Counted from the stretch's first letter, positions 33,311 through 42,433 are shown. The stretch is DNA of 64,000 nt from Methanoprimaticola sp047501175 (GCF_047501175.1 NZ_JBEQWH010000003.1:1-64000), one strand, 5' to 3'. Numbers and translations: made by a program. Notes: a model not told the origin generated them from the letters alone.

Positions 33311-35231
33311 AGGTGTCCCCGTCCCTGTATAGGAGCCATGCCATTATTAGTGATGCGCCGAGACCTGCTAACACCCCGGTCAACATCCTGAGCGAGGGCA
33401 TGTCCGGGCCAGTGGTCTCGACGCCCCACTCCGCGACCATGATTGCTATCAGGACGAGCCCGAGTGCGGGGATCCTCCTGTCGGAACAGCGGCCGCCGAG
33501 GCGGAACGCCATCAGGAACCCTACGGAGAGGCCCGCGAATATCCCGACGTCACGGATGCAGAACGGGAGCTGGGAACCGTTGAGGACATACGACCTCCAC
33601 TCCTCCTGATGGCAGAACAGGTCCCCGAGCGCATATATGATCCCGACCGGCCCGTGTCCCTCCCAGCCTCCGTCGATCATCCCCGGAGAGCCGTCCAGCA
33701 TCCTGAAGGACCCGTACGGCGCCATGAACGGGGCCGCCACGGTCAGGGCCAGGAGGATGCCGAAGGCTGCGAATCCGATAAGAACCGCACGCCTCCTGAA
33801 ATCCATGCCCCCGCATCGCATCCCGAGGTATAAACCCCGTCGGAACTGGAACATCGTGCACATACGGAACACCAGGAGGGCGATCGGTGACATCAGGCAG
33901 AACTTCCAGATCATCTCCCTGACACTTCCCCTCCCGCCCAGACTGGACGTGAGTATGGAGATCAGAGCGCACAGTTCCAGGATGTATACGGACAGCATGG
34001 TCCCGGTGCCGTCCAATCCGGAATACCCGGATATCTCGCTCAGGGGCTCCAGCATCGATATGCTCATGCCGAGGACCATGGGGGCGAACAGCACCGCCGT
34101 GCCGGACATCATGTCCGTCATGCTCTTCAGCCGTATCTCCAGCTCCTTGCGTATGTTGGAACCGTTCTGGAACTGCCTTCCCACGGCCACGGCCAGCCTT
34201 CCGGCGTCCTCGGTGTCCTTCAGGGAGCATCTGTGTATGTAGCACAGCGTGCGGGACACCTCCGCCGAGACCGGCTCTATCACCCTGCGGACGGCCGATT
34301 CCACATCGCCCCTGCACAGGTCCAGCTCCCTCCTCAGCGAGAGCCCGACATCCGAGCACTCGGTGCGTCCCGATATCACATCCACCGATACGTTCTCGAA
34401 GTTGTCCCCGCTCAGCATCGCGTTGCCCAGTTCGAACACGGAATCCCTCAGTCCGGACTCCGACCGGATCCTGGCCGTCTCGTCCCTGCGTCCGCGGACC
34501 AGGAGGATGAGGCACATCGCACAGGACGAGACGACGGCGAACAGCATGGCCTCCTCGGGAGTGTTCCCTGCCGCGGATATCAGCAGGTAGAGCGGGACCG
34601 ATAGGAGAAGTGGCGATGCCGACGATATGCCGCTGACCCCCATGTCCGACTCCAAAAAAGGGTTGTCGAAACGGATCTTGAAGGCCATCAGGAGTATGAG
34701 CGCCGGGATCAGCACCAGAGTAGACACGAGGATCACGTTGCTGTCGACCGGCATGGACCCGAACATCCCGCCTATTCCCATCAGTGGGAGTATGGACATC
34801 ATGATCATCGGGGCCATTATCCCCAGGCCGAAGACCAGCATGCAGGGCATGGACAGGGATGCGCTGTACCTCTCCCCCATTATCCTCACCGCATCCAGCG
34901 CCGAATCGGAGGCCTCGCGGAGTATCCTGAGCCTTTCCTGCGGATCGCCCACGTCCGCCGCGGAGATGCACAGCATCAGGGACTGCCGGTACCCCGAGGC
35001 GCTGTCGGGCATCCGCCCCAGGGCCGCGATGATGGAATCCCTCACGGACGGGGACCTCTTCACATCCACGAGCCGGATGCATTCCGTGAATATCGACCTG
35101 GATATCGGCGGGCCGTCCTCCGCCACGGTCCTGGCAGCGACATCCAGGGACCCTCCCGACTCCACGACCGACGTCATGAGCCCGACCACTGTCGGGGCCT
35201 CGTTCAGCAATCTGCGGTGATCGACCCTCAT
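33300..35231 (-). CDS. type II secretion F/TadC-like membrane protein fused to a DUF2085-like domain
   Basis: A 643-residue membrane protein. Residues 1 to about 480 carry two T2SF-type cytoplasmic helical domains, each followed by membrane helices, as in archaeal FlaJ/TadC platform proteins that work with VirB11-like ATPases. After a linker (FQFRRGLYLGMRCGGMDF), residues from about 485 form a separate membrane domain resembling DUF2085: GDLFCHQEEWRSY (Cys540-His-Gln), NGSQLPFC (Cys558), then GIFAGLSVGF. DUF2085 usually has C-x-R-C there; this protein has CIRD. The whole is one uninterrupted frame. ATG 35231 overlaps the ATPase stop. The added domain's role is unknown. Confidence 0.8.
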   Translation of the reverse strand: MRVDHRRLLNEAPTVVGLMTSVVESGGSLDVAARTVAEDGPPISRSIFTECIRLVDVKRSPSVRDSIIAALGRMPDSASGYRQSLMLCISAADVGDPQERLRILREASDSALDAVRIMGERYSASLSMPCMLVFGLGIMAPMIMMSILPLMGIGGMFGSMPVDSNVILVSTLVLIPALILLMAFKIRFDNPFLESDMGVSGISSASPLLLSVPLYLLISAAGNTPEEAMLFAVVSSCAMCLILLVRGRRDETARIRSESGLRDSVFELGNAMLSGDNFENVSVDVISGRTECSDVGLSLRRELDLCRGDVESAVRRVIEPVSAEVSRTLCYIHRCSLKDTEDAGRLAVAVGRQFQNGSNIRKELEIRLKSMTDMMSGTAVLFAPMVLGMSISMLEPLSEISGYSGLDGTGTMLSVYILELCALISILTSSLGGRGSVREMIWKFCLMSPIALLVFRMCTMFQFRRGLYLGMRCGGMDFRRRAVLIGFAAFGILLALTVAAPFMAPYGSFRMLDGSPGMIDGGWEGHGPVGIIYALGDLFCHQEEWRSYVLNGSQLPFCIRDVGIFAGLSVGFLMAFRLGGRCSDRRIPALGLVLIAIMVAEWGVETTGPDMPSLRMLTGVLAGLGASLIMAWLLYRDGDTYGQ

Positions 35232-37036
35232 TCGGACCCCACCCTGTCCTTGAGCTCGTTCAGTGCCATCTCCGCCGAGTAGCCCGGCCTCATCCCCGAA
35301 AGGATGTCGTTGGCCGTCTGTATCCACTCCGGGCCAAGGTACGCCTCGTCGGCCGTCCCCATCCCGGCGAGATAAGAACGCATCATCGACCTTGCACGGA
35401 TGTCCTTGGACACGTCCTTCGGGGACATCTGCAGCGAGCTCAGCACACGGCCCATGAACGGGGAGCGCATCATGCCCTCCGGGGTGGACATGTCCTCGAA
35501 CTCGCCCGGCTCCTTCCCCGTGGACACGATCTCGTTCACCCTGCGGATCAGGTTGCCGCTGCGGCGGTCCCTCACCGTCTCCAGCGTTATGAGCACGTCC
35601 GTCGCCATGAACGCCTCGGGCGGGATGCCCATGTCGTACACCATCCTCTGGTAGACGGACGATGCGGAATCCCCGTGGACCGTCCCCATGATCGCACTGC
35701 CGGCGCGTCCCGCACGCATGCTCTGGTACAGCGTCTTCGCCTCATCCCCTCTGACCTCCCCCATCACGATGGCCGACTCCCCCAGCCTGAGGGAGACGCG
35801 GAGGGCCTCGTCGGAACGGGAGGTCGCCGTCCCCTGGATCCTCTCGTCGACCAGGATGGTCTGGACCTTGTATCCCATGCTGCGCATGTAGTCCCCCGGA
35901 AGCTCCAGGGTGTCCTCTATCGTGAGTATCCTCTGACTGAGTGGGAACTCGAACATGAGCGCGGAGAGGAGGGAGCTCTTCCCTGCACCCCTGGCCCCGC
36001 ACACGAGGAAGGTGGCACGGCTGTTGACGAGGAACGAGAGCATGCCTGCGACCCTGGGGGACACCGTCCCGTTGGCGATCAGGCGGCTCAGGGTCCACGG
36101 CCTGACGGAATGCTTCCTGATGGCCACCGCGTTCCCCCTCGGGCTCAGGGGGTATCCGATGATCGTGGCCCTGGCGTCGAACTCGCGGATGTCCGTCTCC
36201 AGTACCGGGCTGGAGCGGCAGAACCTGAGGCCGCTGTCCCTCTTGAGTATGTTCAGGAGGTTGTCGACCTCACGGTCCTCCGCGGTCAGGTTGGTGGAGC
36301 ACCTGATGTATGAGTTCAGACCGTCTATGCCGTTCACCGTGACATGGATCCTGTTGGACGAGCAGGGGGCATCCACATAGATGTCCTCTATGTGCCGGTC
36401 GGACAGCAGCACCTCGAATATCCCCGCTCCGACGGAGTGCCTGTACGCGATGGCGCAGACGTCCCTGACCACCGAGTCCACGTCCTCGGCGGAGGACGCG
36501 TCCCTGATGTCCTCCCATCTCCCGGTAAGGATAGAACGCGTCATGCCCATGACGGAATCCCTGTCGAGGCTCCCCCCGCGGTCGCGGTATGCGTCGCGGA
36601 TCTCCTCTATGACGTCCATCACGACGGCGTTGAGGGCGTCTGGGTACGCGTACTCCCTCGGCGTGACGCAGTACATCGTCTCCCCGTTGTTGGACACACC
36701 TATCGCGACGGAGCCCACGTCGGTCATGTAGGATGCCACCCTGCGGAGGTCCGGGGAGGGGGATATCCAACAGTCGGCGTAGGACGGCTTGGACCTCACC
36801 GCCGTACCGGCGATGGCGGCGAACATCTCCGTGAACGAAGCGGGGGCCGCCCTCGTCCTGGACCCCGGCGCCCTGTCCGGCCCGTCGGTCGCGATGGTCG
36901 CTACGGTGGACCTCGGAGGGGTGCTGTCGAACAGTGTGCTCTCGCCCATCTCCTCCGACGTCCCGTCGTCCATGGGGGCCCTCTCCGGGTCCGGACGGAA
37001 TATCGAGGCGAATGGAGGGATCCTCAGCGAGCTCAC
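35228..37036 (-). CDS. type II/IV secretion (VirB11/TadA-like) ATPase
   Basis: A 602-residue ATPase that should power assembly of a pilus or secretion system with the T2SF protein encoded next. An unstructured, Ser/Thr/Pro-rich N-terminus of about 80 residues is followed by the N-terminal domain. The core has Walker A GARGAGKSS (347-355), an acidic box LTIEDTLELPGD (371-382), Walker B-like SAIVMGEVRGDEA (421-433) and a His box GTVHGDSASS (451-460). Motifs are complete. The start is GTG 37036, which overlaps the upstream TGA as GTGA. The archaellum or pilus subtype is not settled. Confidence 0.87.
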   Translation of the reverse strand: MSSLRIPPFASIFRPDPERAPMDDGTSEEMGESTLFDSTPPRSTVATIATDGPDRAPGSRTRAAPASFTEMFAAIAGTAVRSKPSYADCWISPSPDLRRVASYMTDVGSVAIGVSNNGETMYCVTPREYAYPDALNAVVMDVIEEIRDAYRDRGGSLDRDSVMGMTRSILTGRWEDIRDASSAEDVDSVVRDVCAIAYRHSVGAGIFEVLLSDRHIEDIYVDAPCSSNRIHVTVNGIDGLNSYIRCSTNLTAEDREVDNLLNILKRDSGLRFCRSSPVLETDIREFDARATIIGYPLSPRGNAVAIRKHSVRPWTLSRLIANGTVSPRVAGMLSFLVNSRATFLVCGARGAGKSSLLSALMFEFPLSQRILTIEDTLELPGDYMRSMGYKVQTILVDERIQGTATSRSDEALRVSLRLGESAIVMGEVRGDEAKTLYQSMRAGRAGSAIMGTVHGDSASSVYQRMVYDMGIPPEAFMATDVLITLETVRDRRSGNLIRRVNEIVSTGKEPGEFEDMSTPEGMMRSPFMGRVLSSLQMSPKDVSKDIRARSMMRSYLAGMGTADEAYLGPEWIQTANDILSGMRPGYSAEMALNELKDRVGSE

Positions 37037-37560
37037 GGTGCCTCCCTCCTGTAGGATTCCGTCATTGACCTACGGATGGCCGACATCCCCTCCGAGATCT
37101 GGTCCAGGGTCTTCACGGTGGTGGCCGTGCACTCGGCACACCCTTCCCTGTCGGGAGCCGACGAGACGATCTCCTCGGCCGTCATCCCCAGCACAGGGTC
37201 CGGGAACCTGGACCATGCCTCCTCGACCACGGCCGTCCTGGAGACCGGGCATGTGCGGCACCTCCCCTTCGGGGGTTCCGCAGGGACCGCCCATCTCTTC
37301 AGCGATGCCACGTCCCTGAGGATGCGCCCCGCCGTCCCGGAGACCTCTATGTCCCTCCCGGTCCTCATGACGATCCTGCCCGCGCCTCCGACGGAGCACA
37401 GCGAGAACACCATGCACCGTATGCACTCCTTGGACCCGGGAAGCGGTATGAATTCACACTCCCTGCAGTCGATTATCAGCGAATCCCCCGAAAGCGACGC
37501 CTTCGGAGCATCATCCTTCCCCCTGGAAAGCATCCCTGTGAGATCGAATCTCAGTTCCAT
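37033..37560 (-). CDS. Cys-rich protein with four CxxC motifs, first gene of the secretion operon
   Basis: A 175-residue soluble protein that I do not recognise. It has four C-x-x-C motifs: CREC, CIRC, CRTC and CAEC, plus further single Cys, arranged as two close pairs. This suggests two zinc or iron-sulfur sites. It has no membrane segment or signal peptide. It is the first gene of the overlapping operon with the ATPase, the T2SF-DUF2085 protein and the methyltransferase. A TATA-like GTTATAAAAG (about 37580-37589) gives a nearly leaderless start at ATG 37560. Context suggests a cytoplasmic accessory of the secretion apparatus, perhaps redox- or metal-responsive; that is inference. Confidence 0.7.
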   Translation of the reverse strand: MELRFDLTGMLSRGKDDAPKASLSGDSLIIDCRECEFIPLPGSKECIRCMVFSLCSVGGAGRIVMRTGRDIEVSGTAGRILRDVASLKRWAVPAEPPKGRCRTCPVSRTAVVEEAWSRFPDPVLGMTAEEIVSSAPDREGCAECTATTVKTLDQISEGMSAIRRSMTESYRREAP

Positions 37561-37730
37561 GGAACGGACTTCGTCTCATCTTTTATAACGCAGGAGGTGT
37601 GGTGTAACACTTACACAAAAATCCTTAGATATTTGTAGGATCGATGGGACCCCGTAACCCCATCCGGACACCGTACGACCGACCGACTTCGGAGACCACC
37701 CATATTATATGGGGACCCGTTCCTGATAGC

Positions 37731-39644
37731 GTGGAGATACTATCGCCGGCAGGCAACCCCGAAGGATTGGCTGCCGCCATCAAGGGCGGATGCGACGCCG
37801 TATACCTCGCAGGAAAGAGCTTCGGAGCCCGTGCGTTCGCGGGCAACTTCTCGGACAGGGAGCTCGAAGGGGCGATCGGATATGCGCACGACCACGACGT
37901 CCGTGTGCATGTGGCGGTCAACACGTCCATATTCAACAGGGAACTGGACGAGGCGGTCGCGTTCGTGAGGTTCCTCAGGGACATCGATGCGGACGCCGTC
38001 CTGATCCAGGACCTGGGACTCCTCAGAGCGGTCTCGGGCATCGACATCCCCAAACACGCCTCCACACAGATGCAGATCCACTCCCTCGAAGGACTCAGGT
38101 GGTGCGCCGAGAACGGCCTCGACCGCGCGGTCCTCGCAAGGGAGCTCACGCTCGATGAGCTGTCACGCATCGTCCCCGACTCCCCAATAGAGACGGAGGT
38201 GTTCGTCCAGGGGGCGCTCTGCTACTGCATGTCGGGCGGATGCCTGATGTCCAGCTTCATGGGCGGAAGGAGCGGCAACCGCGGATCGTGCGCACAGCCT
38301 TGCAGGAAGAGGTACACCAAGGATGGCGAGACGGGATTCCTCCTGAGCTGCGCCGACCTCTTCGGTGCCGACCACATCGGGAGGCTCAGGGACATCGGCG
38401 TCACATCCCTGAAGATCGAGGGGAGGATGCGCTCGCCCGCATATGCCTATCTGTCCACCAAGGTCTACTCGATGGCGGAGGCCGGAGAGTTCGGTGACGA
38501 GTACGAGGAGACCCTCGGACTCCTCAGGACCGTCTTCAACCGCGGGACGTCGTCCGGATACCTGGACGGCGTCACATCCCCCGTCCAGCCCCTGTTCCCC
38601 GACAACCGCGGGTTCTTCGTGGGAAGGGCCAGGATCAGGAACCAGAGGTTCGACACATCCAAGTTCGTGGACCCGGTCGGAGTGAAGGACGGACTGTCCA
38701 TATTCAGGGGCGACACGAAGGTCGGCGGGTTCAAGGTCGTCGAGACGAACCCCATACTCGTCCCGTTCAAGATCCCCGACGGGGACTACGAGATATACCG
38801 CACGTACGACCCCAGGATCGACGAGGTCAAGAACCTCATCGGGAAGGCCCCCAAGCTCACGGGGACCACCTCCCGGCACGTCCCCAACGACACCGTGCCA
38901 CCCAGGCACCCCCATAGGGACATGGTCCCGGAGAGGTCGTTCTACGTCAACAGCCTGAAGGTGCTCGACGCGGTCCTCCCGTACGCCGACAGGGTCTACT
39001 TCGAGTGGGGCCCGCGCCTGGACGATGCCAGGAGGATGTGCAGGACGAGGGACGTGGAGTGCGTCGCGCTCCTGCCGAGGTTCGACAGCGCCGACGAATG
39101 CTCCGCGGACGGACCCGTCATGGCGTGCAACCCCTCTCAGCTCCGCAGGTTCAAAGGGCAGAGGATCTACACCGCGCCCTCGTTCAACGCGTTCAACTCG
39201 CTGTTCCCCTCGGACATATACCAGGCCACGCTGTCCGTGGAGCTCTCCAGGAACGAGGTGTCCGACCTCGTCGCGAGATATCCCGGCAGGACCGAGGTCA
39301 TGGCCTTCGGCAGGACGGAGCTCATGTACTCCCGCGACCCGGGGATGGGGAGCGGCTCCATAACCGACGAGACGGGAGCATCGTTCCCCGTGTACACGGA
39401 TGCAAGGGGATTCGCGCACGTCCTGAACTCCGTCGACCTCTTCCTGCTGGACAACGTCGAGGAGCTCGGAAGGTCGGGAGTGGCCTCCGTCGGGATCGAT
39501 GTGAGGAAGCGCCCGCCCATGCTCGCCAAGGCCGTCGGGATGTACCTGACCAGGCCGGACCCCGTCCTGAGGGAGAAGATATACGAGATGTGCGGCAGTA
39601 ATTTCACCCAGGGACTCTACAAAAGGGGCCTCAGGAACGAGTGA
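37731..39644 (+). CDS. U32 family peptidase
   Basis: A 637-residue member of the peptidase U32 (collagenase-like) family; related bacterial proteins act in RNA hydroxylation, so true peptidase activity is not assured. The barrel domain begins EILSPAGNPEGL and continues CDAVYLAGKSFGARAF. The four-Cys signature lies in QGALCYCMSGGCLMSS and NRGSCAQPCRKRY, the usual iron-sulfur-binding set. LKIEGRMRSPAY follows. The second half (about 400-637) is a less conserved duplicated barrel-like region. The start is GTG 37731: TATA-like TATTATAT (37702-37709) lies about 28 nt upstream, and family similarity starts there; the earlier ATG 37644 is upstream of that box. Confidence 0.88.
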   Translation: MEILSPAGNPEGLAAAIKGGCDAVYLAGKSFGARAFAGNFSDRELEGAIGYAHDHDVRVHVAVNTSIFNRELDEAVAFVRFLRDIDADAVLIQDLGLLRAVSGIDIPKHASTQMQIHSLEGLRWCAENGLDRAVLARELTLDELSRIVPDSPIETEVFVQGALCYCMSGGCLMSSFMGGRSGNRGSCAQPCRKRYTKDGETGFLLSCADLFGADHIGRLRDIGVTSLKIEGRMRSPAYAYLSTKVYSMAEAGEFGDEYEETLGLLRTVFNRGTSSGYLDGVTSPVQPLFPDNRGFFVGRARIRNQRFDTSKFVDPVGVKDGLSIFRGDTKVGGFKVVETNPILVPFKIPDGDYEIYRTYDPRIDEVKNLIGKAPKLTGTTSRHVPNDTVPPRHPHRDMVPERSFYVNSLKVLDAVLPYADRVYFEWGPRLDDARRMCRTRDVECVALLPRFDSADECSADGPVMACNPSQLRRFKGQRIYTAPSFNAFNSLFPSDIYQATLSVELSRNEVSDLVARYPGRTEVMAFGRTELMYSRDPGMGSGSITDETGASFPVYTDARGFAHVLNSVDLFLLDNVEELGRSGVASVGIDVRKRPPMLAKAVGMYLTRPDPVLREKIYEMCGSNFTQGLYKRGLRNE

Positions 39645-39708
39645 GCACACCCGCACATATGAGCGGCGGACTCGATATTATATACCTCTGCGAACGCACA
39701 TGTAAGGC

Positions 39709-40110
39709 ATGAATGCAGACGCTAGAGGGGACATCGGCTTCCTGGAGGCCATGATCGCGATGATGGCCGTGGTCACCGTGCTCACCGCGTTCCTGGGGGT
39801 CGCTACACACTCCGCTACGATCGTAATGGATCCGACGGACGGGATCGACCCGGACATGATGACCGGGAACATATCGGACGGTCTCTTCAACCCCGGGTTC
39901 CAGGGATATCTGGAGGACTATGCGGACTCGAAGGGACTTGACGGCATTGCCGTGACGATTCTGATCCCGGGAGGAATCTGCGAAGAGCCCGCGCCGATCA
40001 TCATAGGATCACTGGATGGCAGCCTGTTCACGAGGACCGTGACCTCTATCGTCCCGATGGACGACGGCCGTTCGGTGACGGCCATATTCGAGGTGACGGT
40101 ATGCGCATGA
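39709..40110 (+). CDS. pilin-like protein 1
   Basis: A 133-residue protein with a short polar N-terminus (MNADARGDIG) and one hydrophobic helix of about 22 residues (FLEAMIAMMAVVTVLTAFLG), then a small polar domain. This is the layout of archaeal type IV pilin-like subunits, in which the leader before FLEAM would be removed. The Glu after the predicted cleavage site fits pilin assembly. A TATA box (ATTATATACC, about 39677-39685) precedes a leaderless ATG. It overlaps the next, similar gene. The likely partners are the ATPase and T2SF protein on the other strand a few kilobases away. Confidence 0.65.
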   Translation: MNADARGDIGFLEAMIAMMAVVTVLTAFLGVATHSATIVMDPTDGIDPDMMTGNISDGLFNPGFQGYLEDYADSKGLDGIAVTILIPGGICEEPAPIIIGSLDGSLFTRTVTSIVPMDDGRSVTAIFEVTVCA

Positions 40111-40562
40111 GTCGCAGAGGGTTCGTCGCCATGACGGATGCGATGATCTTCATAGTGGTCATAATGATGGCTGCCGCGGTCACCGTCGGGTACATGGACC
40201 ATGTGTCGAAGGACGACCGCGACCCGTCCGAGTTCCTTGAGGGCCTGATGGACTCCAGGATGAGACTGTCCGACATGACCGAGGGGGACGACTCCCTGGT
40301 GAAGCTGTCCGACCTGGCCGCCCTGCACGTCAACACCGGGGCGGACGGGCCGAGGGAGTACCTGGAAGAGGCCCTTGACGGATTCTCGAAGGGCAGACCG
40401 TATCTCCTGGTCCTCGAGTTCACCCCGCCCGGGACGGAAGGGGGTCCGAAGCGCTCGGAGATAGGACACCCCGGGAGCATGACCGCGTCCAGCGCCACCG
40501 TCACGGTCCCCGTCACATCCGGCGGGACACTGCATGCGGAGCTGACCCTGTTCTCCTCATGA
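40101..40562 (+). CDS. pilin-like protein 2
   Basis: A 153-residue protein with a basic start (MRMSRRGF) followed at once by a hydrophobic helix (TDAMIFIVVIMMAAAVTVGY) and a polar domain of about 115 residues ending in beta-like strands. The layout is that of a minor pilin or an N-terminally anchored secreted protein. It overlaps pilin-like protein 1 (start 40101, or 40107, which would form an ATGA overlap), so the two are probably made together. Its stop overlaps that of the convergent apgM gene by six bases. Confidence 0.6.
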   Translation: MRMSRRGFVAMTDAMIFIVVIMMAAAVTVGYMDHVSKDDRDPSEFLEGLMDSRMRLSDMTEGDDSLVKLSDLAALHVNTGADGPREYLEEALDGFSKGRPYLLVLEFTPPGTEGGPKRSEIGHPGSMTASSATVTVPVTSGGTLHAELTLFSS

Positions 40563-41804
40563 CCCGAATTTCTCGGTGCGGTTGGCGAGGTCCATGACGA
40601 TGGGCATGATGTCCATGGCACGGATGCGTCCGAAGGTCCCCTTGGCGCAACCGGTCTCGCTGAACTCGGAAGCCTCGTCCCAGACCATGCCCTTGGTGTA
40701 GAAAGCTATCGGGACGGGATCCCCGCTGTGGTCCAGGAGGGAGCATGGGGTGCAATGGTCGCAGGTTATCACGACGACAAGGTTGTCGGGCATCTCGCTC
40801 TTCAGGATGCCTATGGCCTCGTCGACCCTCTTGACCACCTCCGCCTTGGACCTGGCATCCCCGTCATGACCTGCGATGTCGCCTGCCTTTATGTTCATGA
40901 GGACGAAGTCGTACTCGTTCAAAGCGTCCAGGACGCTCCCGATCTTCAATATGAGGTCCGAATCCAGGCTTCCGTCGCATCCCCCGGGAAGAGGGTAGAC
41001 GTCGAGCCCGCAGACCTTGCATATCCCCTTGACCAGTGCGACACCCGCGACGCATGTGGCGGAGATGCCGTACTTCTCGGTGAAGAGATCGATGGTCGGA
41101 TACTCCCCGGCCCCGCGAGGGACGAGGATGTTGGCCGGCGGCAGCCCCGCGGCGGACCTCTTGCGGTTTATCACATGGCCCTTGAGGCGCTCGTGGCATT
41201 CGTCCATGAACGCGTTGACCACCTGTGCCGTGAAGGCCGCATCGTCGTCGTCCGGGTCCTTCGGCATGCACCTGAGGAGGAACGAGTCCTCGCCCGGGTC
41301 GCAGTCGGTGATGTCCGGAGACAGGCCGTCCCCTCTGAGCAGGAGTACCGCACGGTGCTCCGTGCTCGCCTTGACGAAGCACTCTATGCCATCGATCTCG
41401 ATGCCGTCCAGGGAATCGGCCAGCATGGTGGTCTCGGGGTCCTTGATCCTGCCCGCCCTGCGGTCCAGGATCTCCATGTCGGAGTTGACGGTCGCGAAGT
41501 TGCATCTAAGCGCCACGTCCCCGGGCTGGATGTCCAGTCCCGCCCCGATCGCCTCGAAGGGTCCCCTGCCGCTGTACACCTCCCGGGCATCGTACCCGAG
41601 GATGGCCAGGTGGGCGGTGTCGCTCCCGGCGCGGATGCCGGGGGAGATCGGATCGCAGATCCCCGAACGACCGTGACCCACGAACCAGTCCAGATTGGGC
41701 GTCCTGACATACTGCAACGGCGTCAGTCCCCTCAGGTCCGGACAGGCACGGTCCCCCATACCGTCCAGGACGATCATGAGGATCTTCTTCTTAGGCTCAG
41801 ACAT
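40557..41804 (-). CDS. apgM: 2,3-bisphosphoglycerate-independent phosphoglycerate mutase, archaeal type
   Basis: Interconverts 3- and 2-phosphoglycerate in glycolysis and gluconeogenesis. The 415-residue product belongs to the alkaline-phosphatase-like archaeal family. Metal and Ser-site regions are visible: MIVLDGMGDRACPDLRG, then IRAGSDTAHLAILGYD (nucleophile Ser in GSDTAH), late metal ligands in NIKAGDIAGHDGD and VVITCDHCTPC. ATG 41804 (MSEPKKKI) was chosen; the upstream extension to 41825 is not family-like. Its 3' end overlaps the second pilin gene by six bases. Confidence 0.93.
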   Translation of the reverse strand: MSEPKKKILMIVLDGMGDRACPDLRGLTPLQYVRTPNLDWFVGHGRSGICDPISPGIRAGSDTAHLAILGYDAREVYSGRGPFEAIGAGLDIQPGDVALRCNFATVNSDMEILDRRAGRIKDPETTMLADSLDGIEIDGIECFVKASTEHRAVLLLRGDGLSPDITDCDPGEDSFLLRCMPKDPDDDDAAFTAQVVNAFMDECHERLKGHVINRKRSAAGLPPANILVPRGAGEYPTIDLFTEKYGISATCVAGVALVKGICKVCGLDVYPLPGGCDGSLDSDLILKIGSVLDALNEYDFVLMNIKAGDIAGHDGDARSKAEVVKRVDEAIGILKSEMPDNLVVVITCDHCTPCSLLDHSGDPVPIAFYTKGMVWDEASEFSETGCAKGTFGRIRAMDIMPIVMDLANRTEKFGS

Positions 41805-41867
41805 CGACACCGTATCGGACGGCACGGTTATTACCGTTTAGGGAGCACTCGAGAACGATTGGAGAAG

Positions 41868-41893
41868 GGCCGGGGAACGTGACAGCCCCGGCC
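41868..41893 (-). terminator. GC hairpin after the YkgJ-like gene
   Basis: GGCCGGGG and CCCCGGCC form an 8-bp perfect stem with a 10-nt loop, located 19-44 bases beyond the stop of the minus-strand YkgJ-like gene. It probably ends that transcript before the apgM promoter. Confidence 0.5.
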
Positions 41894-41911
41894 GGGCGTT
41901 TGGATGATGGT

Positions 41912-42433
41912 TCAGAGGGACACGACGTCCTTGCGTGCGGCCTCGACCTTCCCGGCGATGTCCCCCTTGATGACCGACGTGCACGGCCAGGTGTCGTCCA
42001 TGTAGGATATGAGGTCCAATATGTCCGCATCGGGATTGGTGAGGGCCAGGTACACACGGCTCATGAACATCGAGACCGCATAGGGGAAGTCGTCGCATAT
42101 CTGAGGACGGTCCTTCCATATCGTGCAGCGGTTGTCCTTGCCAAGGAACGCGCATGGGTCGGTCCTCTTGAACAGGAACCTGCCGTCGTCCGTCTGGACG
42201 AGATAGTTCCTGAGGAAGTCGAATATCGGGATGCCTGCGGCCGTCGCCACCCTGTCGATCTCCTCGGGCTTCACGATGATGTGGGGCTGGTGACAGCACC
42301 TCCCGCACATCTCGCAAGGGAAATCGTCCCGATACGACATGCAGATGTCGTACGCGATGTCCAGGTTGTGCTCCATCTCGGGACTTATCGTTCCAAGTCC
42401 CTCGAGGACATACTTCCCGCGATATACTGCCAT
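41912..42433 (-). CDS. YkgJ-type cysteine-cluster protein
   Basis: A 173-residue protein of the YkgJ (zinc- or iron-chelating CxxCxxCC) family: PCEMCGRCCH, later DPCAFLGKDNRCTIW, RPQICDDFPYA and one more Cys near the end. Such proteins bind a metal or cluster; their job is unknown. ATG 42433 shares its A with the last base of the upstream TGA (TGATG), so it is coupled to the zinc-ribbon membrane protein. No membrane segment of its own. Confidence 0.82.
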   Translation of the reverse strand: MAVYRGKYVLEGLGTISPEMEHNLDIAYDICMSYRDDFPCEMCGRCCHQPHIIVKPEEIDRVATAAGIPIFDFLRNYLVQTDDGRFLFKRTDPCAFLGKDNRCTIWKDRPQICDDFPYAVSMFMSRVYLALTNPDADILDLISYMDDTWPCTSVIKGDIAGKVEAARKDVVSL

